Shown here: one piece after another, positions 29,500 to 40,744 of the stretch | Layout of the letters: each line of letters begins with the position of its first letter | Numbering within the stretch: position 1 is the first letter of the stretch | Assembly (NCBI RefSeq): GCF_028583425.1 | Contig: NC_072801.1 | Span: forward strand, 63,441,766-63,505,765 | DNA from: Eublepharis macularius | Taxonomy: Eukaryota > Chordata > Lepidosauria > Squamata > Eublepharidae | DNA: 64,000 nucleotides | Direction: 5' to 3' | Program-made: the position numbers and the translations under genes | The notes under the pieces: model-generated | Seen by the model: only the letters and a program-made list of their open reading frames with translations | Database searches by the model: none | Told to the model about the DNA's origin: nothing

Positions 29500-30260
29500 C
29501 CTCCGCCTCCTCCCTCCCTCTCACTCACTCCAGTTGTCCCCAAATCCAAGATGGCGCCCAAGGCAGGAGCCAGACCGGAACCAAGCCAGAGAGAACTTCA
29601 GGCGCACGCGCGAAGTTGAAGGGTGGGGAAGCAACGTTGAAAAGAAGCGCACGCGCAGTAAGCAAAGAATCAAGCAGTCGCAAGCCACATGCGCTGCAGA
29701 GAGCGCAGGCGCTAAAAGGCTTCCTGAAGCAAAAAGTAACGCCGGCACAGAACGGAGTAGAACTGCATTATACGCATGCGTACTGTCGAGACCATAACAA
29801 AGATGGTGTTTGTTGACGCTCAGCGTGTAACACGCAGAGGGAGAAGGGTGCCAGCAAGGACCTCCGCGTTCCATGGATTGTTCTAATGTACGTGAATGTG
29901 GTTTACTTCACAAAAACGAAAAAAAATTATGAATGAAAACTGGCTTAAGAATAAAAGAGGGGTTTAAGAAAAGGCGACCACTAGCGTGTGATCGGCATCC
30001 GGGTGAAAGGATGCCAGATTGGAATACCAAGATGCCCTCAAGCGGTTTTGATTGGACGCTGTGTGAAAGGCGGAGCGTGATTGGTAGCCTGATGTTCTTA
30101 GGGGCGGGGCACCATCTCTCAGCTGTTACTGGGGCAAGATTCAGAAAGAGCCGCGCTCTCGCGGCGGTACAGACATAAAGGGGGAGGGGGAAGCAGCTGT
30201 TCAATGAGAGTAAAGGGAGGGGCGGTTGCAGGCGACAGTTAAACTGTCGCCTCGCACGCT
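29500..30260 (-). promoter_or_regulatory. TAOK2: Probable TAOK2 CpG-island promoter and 5' UTR exon
   Basis: This CpG-rich block is the only island upstream of the TAOK2 start codon before the foldback element. In minus orientation it shows a GC box (GGGGCGGGGC on plus at 30101-30110), then CCAAT boxes (ATTGG on plus at about 30018, 30051 and 30080), then a region of CG-rich sequence suited to initiation near 29.75-29.9 kb. A good donor (GTGAGTGAG) lies at 29528, which would end a non-coding first exon of about 250-350 nt. A matching acceptor lies close before the start codon at 18606: a CTCTGCAG immediately before CCACCATGCC, or a TCCTTAG about 38 nt further upstream. The implied intron is about 11 kb. 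A YY1-like AAGATGGCGCC occurs at 29548 on the plus strand. The exon boundaries are inference. Confidence 0.55.
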
Positions 30261-30401
30261 AGCGCGCCTTGGGGGGGGGGATTACTTGTCTGGAGTGTGA
30301 CCTTTTCTTCACCTCCTAGGCACCTTGACTGAATCCAGGCTAAACCCTTCTGTCAGACGAAGTGATAAATCACACGCCCTTTTGGCAGAAAGTTACAAAC
30401 A

Positions 30402-30502
30402 TGTAAGGCGGGTCCAATAGCACTTTAAAGACCAACTAGATCTCCAGGGTATGAGCTTTCGAGTCAAAGTTGGTCTTTAAGGTGTTGACTGGACCCCACT
30501 CT
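30402..30502. repeat. Left part of the older interspersed repeat hit by the foldback element
   Basis: GGTCCAATAGCACTTTAAAG, ACCAACTAGATCTCCAGGGT and ATGAGCTTTCGAGTCAAA, followed by an inverted TTGGTCTTTAAGGTG, are the words of a common squamate foldback repeat also seen at about 45760-45850, 49150-49250 and 57900-58230. Its other part resumes at 35478 and ends near 35535. Confidence 0.6.
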
Positions 30503-30699
30503 GGGGTGTACTAAAACGAATGACAGGATTGCCCATTGAAAATAATGGGAGAGGCTTGAATGCCCATTGGAAATGGGAACCTGGAATGCCCATTGACTTA
30601 CATGGGCTCCATTGAAACACATTAGAGCAAAAAAAAAGTGCAAAGAAAACGTGGAATGGATTTTGAAGGAAAGTGTCTGGGCTCAGATAGACTGTTCTG

Positions 30700-33600
30700 G
30701 GACTGGATTGACAGGCCTCTGAGTGCAATGACGGCCCCTGGGTGTGGCAGAAAGGGTCTGGGACTGGAATGACAGGCCCATGACTGGAATGACGGCCCCT
30801 GGGAGTGACAGAAGGGCTCTGGGACTGGAATGACAGGCCCATGACTGGAATGACGGCCCCTGGGTGTGACAGAAGGGCTCTGGGACTGGAATGACAGGCC
30901 CCTGACTGGAAAGATGGCCCCTGGGGGTGACAGAAGAGCTCAGGGCCTGGAATGACAGGGCCCTGACTGGAATGATAGCCCCTGGGAGTGACAGAAGGGC
31001 TCTGACTGGAATGACAGGGCCCTGACTGGAATGACGGCCCTTGGATGTGACAGAAGGGCTCTGGGACTGGAATGACAGGGCCTGACTGGAATGACGGCCC
31101 CTGGGTGTGACAGAAGGGCTCTGGGACTGGAATGACAGGCCCCTAACTGGAAAGATGGCCCGTGGGGGTGACAGAAGGGCTCGGAGACTGGAATCACAGG
31201 CGCTTGGGTGTGACAGAAGGGCTCTGGGACTGGAATGATAGGGCCCTGACTGGAATGACGGCCCCTGGGTGTGACAGAAGGGCTCTGGGACTGGAATGAC
31301 AGGCCCCTGACTGGAAAGATGGCCCCTGGGGGTGACAGAAGGGCTCGGAGACTGTAATCAAAGGCGCTTGGGTGTGACAGAAGGGCTCTGAGACTGGAAT
31401 GACAGGCCCATGACTGGAAAGATGGCCCCTGGGGGTGACAGAAGGGCTCGGAGACTGGAATGACAGGCCCTTGGGTGTGACAGAAGGGCTCTGGGACTGG
31501 AATGACAGGCCCATGACTGGAAAGATGGCCCCTGGGGGTGACAGAAGAGCTCAGGGACTGGAATGACAGGGCCCCGACTAGAATGATAGCCCCTGGGAGT
31601 GACAGAAGGGCTCTGGGACTGGAATGACAGGGCCCTGACTGGAATGACGGCCCCTGGGTGTGACAGAAGAGCTCTGGGACTGGAATGACAGGCCCATGAC
31701 TGGAAAGATGGCCCCTGGGGGTGACAGAAGGGCTCGGAGACTGGAATCACAGGCGCTTGGGTGTGACAGAAGGGCTCTGGGACTGGAATGATAGGGCCCT
31801 GACTGGAATGACGGCCCCTGGGTGTGACAGAAGGGCTCTGGGACTGGAATGACAGGCCCGACTGGAAAGATGGCCCCTGGGGGTGACAGAAGGGCTCGGA
31901 GACTGGAATCACAGGCGCTTGGGTGTGACAGAAGGGCTCTGAGACTGGAATGACAGGCCCTTGACTGGAAAGATGGCCCCTGGGGGTGACAGAAGGGCTC
32001 GGAGACTGGAATGACAGGCCCTTGGGTGTGACAGAAGGGCTCTGGGACTGGAATGACAGGCCCATGACTGGAAAGATGGCCCCTGGGGGTGACAGAAGAG
32101 CTCAGGGACTGGAATGACAGGGCCCCGACTAGAATGATAGCCCCTGGGAGTGACAGAAGGGCTCTGGGACTGGAATGACAGGGCCCTGACTGGAATGACG
32201 GCCCCTGGGTGTGACAGAAGAGCTCTGGGACTGGAATGACAGGCCCATGACTGGAAAGATGGCCCCTGGGGGTGACAGAAGGGCTCGGAGACTGGAATCA
32301 CAGGCGCTTGGGTGTGACAGAAGGGCTCTGGGACTGGAATGATAGGGCCCTGACTGGAATGACGGCCCCTGGGTGTGACAGAAGGGCTCTGGGACTGGAA
32401 TGACAGGCCCGACTGGAAAGATGGCCCCTGGGGGTGACAGAAGGGCTCGGAGACTGGAATCACAGGCGCTTGGGTGTGACAGAAGGGCTCTGAGACTGGA
32501 ATGACAGGCCCTTGACTGGAAAGATGGCCCCTGGGGGTGACAGAAGGGCTCGGAGACTGGAATGACAGGCCCTTGGGTGTGACAGAAGGGCTCTGGGACT
32601 GGAATGACAGGCCCATGACTGGAAAGATGGCCCCTGGGGGTGACAGAAGAGCTCAGGGACTGGAATGACAGAGCCCTGACTAGAATGATAGCCCCTGGGA
32701 GTGACAGAAGGGCTCTGAGACTGGAATGACAGGGCCCTGACTGGAATGACGGCCCTTGGACGTGACAGAAGGGCTCTGGGACTGGAATGACAGGGCCCTG
32801 ACTGGAATGACGGCCCCTGGGTGTGACAGAAGGGCTCTGGGACTGGAATGACAGGCCCATGACTGGAAAGATGGCCCCTGGGGGTGACAGAAGGGCTCGG
32901 ACACTGGAATCACAGGCGCTTGGGTGTGACAGAAGGGCTCTGGGACTGGAATGACAGGCCCCTGACTGGAAAGATGGCCCCTGGGGGTGACAGAAGAGCT
33001 CAGGGACTGGAATGACAGGGCCCTGACTGGAATGATAGCCCCTGGGAGTGACAGAAGGGCTCTGGGACTGGAATGACAGGGCCCTGACTGGAATGACGGC
33101 CCTTGGATGTGACAGAAGGGCTCTGGGACTGGAATGACAGGGCCCTGACTGGAATGACGGCCCCTGGGTGTGACAGAAGGGCTCTGGGACTGGAATGACA
33201 GGGCCCTGACTGGAATGACGGCCCCTGGGTGTGACAGAAGGGCTCTGGGACTGGAATGACAGGCCCCTGACTGGAAAGATGGCCCCTGGGGGTGACAGAA
33301 GAGCTCAGGGACTGGAATGACAGGGCCCTGACTGGAATGACGGTGCTTGGGTGTGACAGAAGGGCTTGGAGACTGGAATGACAGGCCCTTGGGTGTGACA
33401 GAAGGGCTCTGGGACTGGAATGACAGGCCCATGACTGGAAAGATGGCCCCTGGGGGTGACAGAAGGGCTCTGGGACTGGAATGACAGGCCCCTGACTGGA
33501 ATGACAGCCCCTGGGAGTGACAGAAGGGCTCTGGGACTGGAATGACAGGCCCCTGACTGGAATGACGGCCCTTGGACGTGACAGAAGGGCTCTGGGACTG

Positions 33601-34500
33601 GAATGACAGGGCCCTGACTGGAATGACGGCCCCTGGGTGTGACAGAAGGGCTCTGGGACTGGAATGACAGGCCCATGACTGGAAAGATGGCCCCTGGGGG
33701 TGACAGAAGGGCTCGGACACTGGAATCACAGGCGCTTGGGTGTGACAGAAGGGCTCTGGGACTGGAATGACAGGCCCCTGACTGGAAAGATGGCCCCTGG
33801 GGGTGACAGAAGAGCTCAGGGACTGGAATGACAGGGCCCTGACTGGAATGATAGCCCCTGGGAGTGACAGAAGGGCTCTGGGACTGGAATGACAGGGCCC
33901 TGACTGGAATGACGGCCCTTGGATGTGACAGAAGGGCTCTGGGACTGGAATGACAGGGCCCTGACTGGAATGACGGCCCCTGGGTGTGACAGAAGGGCTC
34001 TGGGACTGGAATGACAGGGCCCTGACTGGAATGACGGCCCCTGGGTGTGACAGAAGGGCTCTGGGACTGGAATGACAGGCCCCTGACTGGAAAGATGGCC
34101 CCTGGGGGTGACAGAAGAGCTCAGGGACTGGAATGACAGGGCCCTGACTGGAATGACGGTGCTTGGGTGTGACAGAAGGGCTTGGAGACTGGAATGACAG
34201 GCCCTTGGGTGTGACAGAAGGGCTCTGGGACTGGAATGACAGGCCCATGACTGGAAAGATGGCCCCTGGGGGTGACAGAAGGGCTCTGGGACTGGAATGA
34301 CAGGCCCCTGACTGGAATGACAGCCCCTGGGAGTGACAGAAGGGCTCTGGGACTGGAATGACAGGCCCCTGACTGGAATGACGGCCTCTGGGTGTGCCAG
34401 AAGGGGCCTGGGACTGGAATGACAGGCCCCTGACTGGAATGAGGGCCCTTGGTGTGACAGAAGGGCTCTGGGACTGGAATGACAAGCCCCACGCTGGAAT
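30700..34500. repeat. Minisatellite, unit about 61 bp, large arm
   Basis: About sixty tandem units built from two half-units of about 30 bp, typified by GACAGAAGGGCTCTGGGACT, then GGAATGACAGGCCC, then TGACTGGAATGACGGCCCCT and GGGTG. Variants shorten or lengthen units, so the register drifts. Higher-order copies are visible: a block repeats at a 551-bp offset (for example the GCCCCGACTA variant at 31571 and 32122) and another at 816 bp (CGGTGCTTGG at 33341 and 34157). Minus-strand frames stay open for hundreds of codons only because the unit lacks stops; there is no support for a protein. Confidence 0.95.
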
Positions 34501-34724
34501 GGCTCTGGGAACAGAAGAACAGACAGAAGAACACTTCCCCATCTGGCAGCAGCCGAATCTTGGCCATTTTGGCCCGATCAAGGGGTGTGGCATATGTTAA
34601 TGAGTTATGCTAATGAGTTCCTGCAGTTCTTTTTCTACAAATGGTTCCCTGACAATACTATAAGGCTAACATATTCATGTTTAAAGACACAGCATTAGTA
34701 AGGATCCAAGACATAGTGTCACAC

Positions 34725-35270
34725 CAGGGGCCATCATTCCAATCAGGGGCCTGTCATTCCAGTCCCTGAGCCCTTCTGTCACACCCAGGGACCGTCATTC
34801 CAGTCCCCCAGCCCTTCTGTCACACTCAGGGGCCATCATTCCAGTCAGGGGCCTGTCATTCCAGTCCCTGAGTCCTTCTGATATACCCAGGGACTGTCAT
34901 TCCAGTCAGGGCCTTGTAAACCCAGTCCCAGAGCCGTTCTGTCACACCCAGGGCCTGTCATTCCAGTCCCAGATCCCTTCTGTCACACCCAGGGGCCGTC
35001 ATTCCCGTCTCAGACCCCTTCTGTCACATCCAGGGACCGTCATTCCAGCGTGGGGCCTGTCATTCCAGCGTGGGGCCCGTCATTCCAGTCCCAGACCCCT
35101 TCTGTCACTCCCAGGGGCCATCATTCCAGTTAGGGGTCTGCCATTCCAGTCCCAGACCCCTTCTGGCACACCCAGGGGCCGTCATTCCAGCGTGGGGCCT
35201 GTCTTTCCAGTCCTAGACCCCTTCTGTCACACCCAGGGGCCATTCATGCACTCAGGCGCCTGTCAATCCA
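34725..35270. repeat. Minisatellite, inverted small arm
   Basis: The same unit in reverse orientation (CTGTCACACCCAGGGGCCGT, CATTCCAGTC), about nine more diverged units. Variants such as CATTCCAGCGTGGGG are seen once near the edge of the large arm (CACGCTGGAATGG at about 34489-34501) and several times here. Confidence 0.9.
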
Positions 35271-36063
35271 GTCCTAGAACAGTCTATCTGGGCCCAGACA
35301 CTTTCCTTCAAAATCCATTCCATGTTTTCTTCGCATTTTTTTTCTTTGCTCTAATGTGTTTCTATGTAGCCCATGCAGGTCAATGAGCATTCCAAGTTCC
35401 CATTATTTCCAATCTGCATTCAAGCCTCTCCTATTTTTTTCAATGGGCAATCCTGTCATTCGTTTTAGTACATTCCCCCCACTCTTGCTCTTCTGCTGCA
35501 GACCCAACACGCTACCCACTTGAAACATTTAACAGTGTTTTAATTTACGTAATTGTCTCATATCTTTTTTTAACTGAAAGGCAGGCTGTAAATATTCTAA
35601 ATGAATAAATTATTTTAAAAAGTCAATCCTTTTGAAAAAGCTGACTAAACAAGATTAAACTTCTTTAAAAGGAGCACATTCCCAGTTAAGTAAAGCGGCC
35701 TCCCTTCTCAACTTAAACGATGTTACCTAAATTTGATTGATGTTTTACTGGGCTTGTGGAGGTGAAGCCTGATTGGTTTGGCTCAAGAGAAAGTGCACTT
35801 TGCAGTCTGGATTCTATGAGGAAAGGGAAGTGCTCGGTTTGCCTGGGAATTATTGTAACATCAGACAGGATGGCTGAATACTTTGATATGGTTTTAGGAA
35901 CTAGATGAGGAAAGCTAATGGACCAGAGAATGCCAATTCAGAAATAGAAACAGAAATCTGGGAGATGTACAATGGGGAGTTGAGGTAAGGAGTGCTTAAA
36001 TTGAAATTGGGTTTTGAAAAAGAAATGGTTAAATAGAAAGTGAGTTCTGTAAAAGATTAGGTT

Positions 36064-36145
36064 AATTAAAAATATTTTTTAAATTTAAAAATTTAAAATT
36101 ATTTTTAAAAATAATTTTAAAAATAATTTTTTAAAATTTAAAATT
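36064..36145. repeat. A/T-rich, self-complementary stretch
   Basis: Repeated AAATTTAAAA, TTTTTAAAAATAATTTT words that can pair with each other. In the TAOK2-TMEM219 intergenic region. Confidence 0.6.
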
Positions 36146-36849
36146 AGGTCGGAGTTTATGATATAGGGGGACAGAGGAGTGCTGAGGAAGTTGGTCAGGA
36201 AGCAGAGTGCCTTAAGGAACAAGGACCTGAGGAAACAATGAACAGTGGAGATATGGAGCTTTACGAAAGGAGTGAAGGAGAAAGCAAGACTGAGGCTAAG
36301 GGTGAGGGTTGCTGAGTTATTTGCAGGAACAGAAAGAAGCCAGTTTAGAAGGCATAAATTTTTTAAATCTAGATCTTGACATGAATTCACCCCATTGTGG
36401 TTTCAATTTATCACTCTAACCTTGAATCTCAGAGCCAGTGAAGTTTAATGAGAACCAGTAGAGCAGTGGTTCTCTGACTGCAGGTTAAGTCCCCCAAAAT
36501 GAGTCATCACCCTTCCACAGTGGGTTGCAAGTCAAGGACGAACAAACTGAGCTGGGACAGAAGGCTCCAAGAAGCACATTCTTCAGACATAAACACTAAA
36601 TGACCATGAAATGCCGCTAGTCGCTCAGTATTTTTATATAAATACTAAATACAGAAATAGCATATATGAAAAATAAAATATAAGCTCCTTCAATGTTGAT
36701 ATGCAATCTGTACATTTTATGATGTTGAGGAGGAACTTAGTAAGATGTTACTTTGCAAATAGGTCTCAAAACGCAAACACCCCCCCCCCAAGTTTAAAAA
36801 TAGGTCCCAAAAGCTATGACAAATTTAGAATTGGAGCACAGTTCAAAAT

Positions 36850-37045
36850 ACTTGAGTACTACCGGGCTACAGTGTCAGAGAGCAGCCTGGGAGACCCAGA
36901 TGATTCAGCCATGAATTTTACTGAATGCCTTTGGGCCAGTTACTCTCTTGCCTAAACTGTCTTGCAGCGTTATTGTGAAGACAAAATAGGGGGAACCACG
37001 TACATCATCTTGAAATAAAGGTAGGGTAGAAATATAATGCATTTT
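36850..37045 (+). repeat. Diverged tRNA-derived SINE
   Basis: TACCGGGCTACAGTGTCAGA head-like start and TCTTGCAGCGTTATTGTGAA then GAAATAAAGGTAGGGTAGAA end, as in other squamate SINE 3' parts. Confidence 0.45.
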
Positions 37046-38204
37046 GAAAAAGGAGGGATGGTGGTGTGGCCAAACTGATTTTGATTTGAACTAACTAGCC
37101 CAACGTTTTGATTGCAGGCTTCTAGTTTTCATTAATTGCTCTGGTTTATCATGCTTGGCTGCATGTTCAGCTGAAACCACAGAAGCAAGATTTTGAGCTA
37201 TCTTAAGGCATCCAAGTAGAGGGCCACAGCATATACATTATTATACAAAAGAATAGTATCTGTGGAGCCTATTCACATCAATGAGAAGTTATTGTCCTAG
37301 GACAAAAGCATGCCCAGACATTCCCATAGAATAGATGACCCCTTATTTCTTAGGGGTCTTAGCTCAATCAGTTCACTAGCACCACTAAAGAAAAATCCCA
37401 TCCCTGACAAACAGGTTAGGAAGTTCAGCTTGAATGCTTCAATCTCACCTTAGTGTAGTGAGTGTGACAGAGATTCTAGTCAAGCCAATGAACCCTAGTC
37501 ACAAAATAGGATGTAAATATTTCCTCCCCTCCATTCATTAGTTTTGTACTCTGTCTCATACTCAAATGCCGAATTCACTTTAAATGAATGAGATTATAAA
37601 TTCATGTTCTCTGCTTCTCCTCCATTATCTCTCACAAGCAATGCTGTTTTAGGAATATCTTTTCTGTACACCTCAGAAATCCAGGGGCACACAACCATTG
37701 CTGCTCAGGTCTGGAATCCTCTTCCTCTGAAGATCTGCCAAAACATCTTCTAGAATCAATGCAAGCAAGGCATTTGTAGTCAGAATGGTATTGGGAAATG
37801 ACAGAAAGGAACAGGGTAGTTTAACCGAGCCTCTGGATTGGTCCAGTTAAATAATGAACCAGCAATTATGACATTATTCCCATCAATAAGGAGCATCGGT
37901 GGATTCATTATGGTCACATCATTTGCTCCCACTTACTTGATTCTTAGGGACAATGACTTTCATATCAGTGAGGCAATGACTATTGATATTATGGAGAAGA
38001 GCTGTAGCCAGTGCCTTCTAATTTTAGAAGAACGTTGACTGACAGCAATGTGATAATCTTGTTACAGACAATGCTACAATAGCCTTTCCCATTTCAACAG
38101 GATGCAATTCATTTCTCACAACTGAGAAATACTTCATGAATCTTTGTGTCAATAGAAAAGCTGCTCTTAACAAAGAAAAAGCCCAAATACAGTATTTTAA
38201 AATA

Positions 38205-38220
38205 CCTGATTTATTGCATT
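38205..38220 (-). terminator. TMEM219: Probable TMEM219 poly(A) signal
   Basis: Minus-strand AATAAA at 38215-38210, preceded by an A/T-rich stretch and about 230 nt after the stop codon. No closer canonical hexamer was seen. Confidence 0.45.
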
Positions 38221-38441
38221 ATTTCACTCTATCAAGGATTCAGACAGTCCCCCCCAACAGTGACTCAAGATGGGTTTAATCTGATTCACAGCTCAGAAAT
38301 CCCTCTTATAGTTGGGTTTGCATCAGAACTGCAATATTTCAAGTGTTGGGTAACCCATGGGCTTAGAACAGGAAGGACAATTATCCAGGACACCTGGGTT
38401 TTCTGGAACAGGCCTGAGGGAGTGGCATAGGCCATACCTAC

Positions 38442-40180
38442 TTAGATTTGCCCTCGCTTGTCTCTGGGCAGAGGATAGCACAGGCCAGCCATGCAACACA
38501 GCATGGTACAGAGGCAGAGAAGGAAAGCACTGGTCAGCAGGAGACGCTGGCTGCAGAGAGCACGATCTGCCTGGGAGTGAAAGGAGTGCAACAGTGAATA
38601 GTCCTCCTCCGGTGATCAGCTAGAGAAGGGTGAGGTTCTAACTCCCGATACACCCCAATACATCATGACTTACCTGGTCCAGCATGCTGGACAGGGCAGG
38701 ATTAGCCTGGTAATGTGATTGGTAGCAAAGGCCTGGTTCTTCCAGATGTGTGTCTTGCTCCTCCATCACACATTTAGGTGGCTGTCTGGGGAAGAAAACT
38801 GAATTGTTGTATCTATTGGCCAATACCACCTTGCAATTCAAGCTTCTTGCCCTGGGGCCTACCTGGTTTTGGGGAGAAGGGACAAAGGTGCGATGATACT
38901 AAGGCAGCTCTCATGGGATAGTGAGTTCATGATGGCTATCAAAAAGTGGATTGGCTCCTGGGCATCTGGACCTGTGGGTGGAATTGATAGAAAGGAAGGT
39001 CAAGGGCAAAGGGGGTGGGGAAGAGAGAAAAGGAATGAAGATAGTTCAATCTGTCAAAAGTGGAAGATAACTCACCCTTGAGACCCAACCTTGTCCCCCT
39101 GACCGTCAGAGCCAGGTGTGTGCCATTGGGAGGATCTGTGCCATTCTGGTGCTCAAAGGTTAAGCCAACCAAAACAGAGACCGTTGTGCGGGAATCAGCA
39201 GCTGCGGAGGGAGGTAATGTTGATGTATCTTCGTGAGTCTTGTTTGGGATACAGAACATGAGGTGAGCCAGAGATGTTAGGAGCGAGTTCCAGTCCTTCA
39301 AGATAAGGGGAAAGGGTTGGAAATTGCCTCTTGGTTGCTTCTGCTCCTTTTTTCTCCTTTAGTAACTGCCTTTTTAAACAAAAACCTTCCTGTTTCAAAT
39401 GATCTTTTTTCTTAAAATTGCCTTTCTGTTCTTAGCAGTGTAAATAGTGGAAGACGGCAACCATCAAGAAAAGCAGTGCTATAAAGCTGAACTTATGGAT
39501 TTAAAGAGATCAGATTGCTAAAGTTCATGTGGTTTTTCCCAGCTTCCTCCAAGAGCCCTCTCTTCAAGGTCAGTTGCCTTTGAAAGAGAAAGTAATTTTA
39601 CAGTGAATTTGTAAAAATAAAATATCCTCTCCAAATGAAAATAGCAGGAACTATGGTTCTCAAGAGCAAATCACCATATCCTCTCAAGTCCAGCTAACTT
39701 AGCCTAACTAGTGTCTTCTGCTACAAACATTGTACACAGCTCACTTATTTCTTAAATTTTTAAAATGGCTTTTTCCTAGATCACCCTCTATGTTTAGGAA
39801 AAGTATGCGTGTTCAGTCTGAGTAGTCAACCAATAAGCCCCAGAGCTTCAGCTTAATTAACCTTAATTAAACCTCCCTTAATTAACCTGCACTGGTAATG
39901 AGCTCAACTAAGAAAAAATGAAGACTGTACACTATTTCTTTTCCTCCACACCTCCTGAAGTCTTCCTTACCCCCAAGCCCAGTTCCATCCAAAGTCCTTC
40001 AGATCTTCATCCCCAGCTCACCTCTTTGACATCAGGGTTCCGAACATCATGGGACTGGATATAAACAGCAAAACTGGCAAAGGCGACAGCCAACGAAAGG
40101 AGGCAGAAGAAGAAGGTGACCAGAGGTGGGTGTCGCTCCAGACAAACACGCAGGGAGCCCAGCAGGGGGCAGATCACCAT
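38442..40180 (-). CDS. TMEM219: Transmembrane protein 219 (IGFBP-3 receptor), complete coding region in 5 exons
   Basis: A small type I/II membrane protein known as a receptor for IGFBP-3 that mediates its pro-apoptotic signal. Coding exons in transcript order are 40180-40022, 39295-39076, 38971-38863, 38785-38674 and 38570-38442, total 729 nt, 242 residues plus TAA; human is about 240. The start MVICPLLGSLRVCLERHPPL aligns without gaps to human MGNCQAGHNLHLCLAHHPPL, which decides it over an upstream in-frame Met at 40267. A first membrane segment (VTFFFCLLSLAVAFASFAVY) follows. The ectodomain includes NPDVKEDWNSLL, an NGT sequon pair and LTVRGTRLGLKG. A PPKC cysteine follows, then ADRALCSQRLLLTSAFLLCL begins the second membrane segment and the tail ends PLPRDKRGQI. 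It lies between TAOK2 and the NUFIP2-like gene, on their strand. An AATAAA at 38215-38210 (minus), about 230 nt past the stop, is a good poly(A) candidate. Confidence 0.92.
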
Positions 40181-40744
40181 GGCAAGCCCTAAGGATGAGG
40201 GTGAGAAGGTTGCAGTATCAGACTGCCCAGAATTGGTGGAAGCTGAACCCTTTGTGGGTGAGACCACCCAGAAACCATGGGAAAGGAGAGATTGGTACTA
40301 TGCATTTACTCCCCATTTACTTCCCTTTGCACTTGTATGGCACAGTCCATAAATATCTGTGGTGATCCAGAGGAAGGCTCTCTGTTGTCCATTGCAGAGG
40401 GGAAACTGGTAGGGCTCCCATAAGCTACCATCAAACCCAGATTTTTCTTGGATTTAGAGGAATGGGTGCTGACTTTAATCCAAGCCTCTACTACCAAGCT
40501 GCATGAGCTAGTGACAGGATAAAATGAAAAGCAAAGATTACCCCTTGCTTTGTCTTGCAGGTAGCCTGGTTTTGGAGCACGTGCAGAAAAAACCAATAGC
40601 CAGACTCGTTTCAGTCAAGCAGAGAACATATTTATTCGGGTGTTAAAAGGAGATGGAACAGGGTTTGGAAAGGGTACCTCTGAGGAACAAAGTAATCTTA
40701 ACTAAGGGGCAATGCAAAAGAAAGTATAAAAACGCTGTATTGTA

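Larger units (their letters stand above)
30503..35477. mobile_element. 5-kb foldback element with minisatellite arms and 8-bp target duplication
   Basis: The ends are inverted copies: the left begins GGGGTGTACTAAAACGAATG and the right, read on minus, begins GGGAATGTACTAAAACGAAT. Homology continues for about 250 bp on each side (ACAGGATTGCCCATTGAAAA, then the GAATGGATTTTGAAGGAAAG region) before entering a minisatellite. The same minisatellite appears in plus orientation in the left arm and inverted in the right arm (about 34725-35270), separated by about 220 bp of single-copy sequence. CCCACTCT flanks both ends exactly (30495-30502 and 35478-35485), which fits hAT-like integration. No transposase frame is present, so it would be non-autonomous. 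Confidence 0.85.
30495..35485. repeat. Target-site duplication CCCACTCT around the foldback element
   Basis: Identical 8-bp copies at 30495-30502 and 35478-35485. Outside them the two flanks read as one older repeat: TTGGTCTTTAAGGTG...ACTGGACC on the left joins TTGCTCTTCTGCTGCAGACC on the right, as in the related copies near 45.8 and 58.0 kb. Confidence 0.8.
35540..38200. other. TAOK2-TMEM219 intergenic, no gene seen
   Basis: A/T-rich stretch and one diverged SINE, otherwise unremarkable single-copy-looking sequence. Confidence 0.4.

Noticed and set aside
31358-32616. Two 235-codon frames of near-identical sequence
   Set aside because: They are the same minisatellite frame seen twice because of the 551-bp higher-order duplication.
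30700-34500. CRISPR-like regular spacing
   Set aside because: Units are contiguous tandem copies with no unique spacers, in a vertebrate nuclear context.
32680-34593. 637-codon open frame on the minus strand rich in GLSFQSQSPSVTP and PVIPVPEPFCH words
   Set aside because: It is the translation of the 61-bp minisatellite. The unit has no stop in minus frames, and overlapping long frames occur in more than one phase. No flanking exon signals or family match.
40181-40267. Upstream in-frame start for TMEM219 (MVSPTKGSAST...)
   Set aside because: The next Met aligns without gaps to the human N-terminus, and a good acceptor lies between the two Mets, so the upstream part is probably intron.
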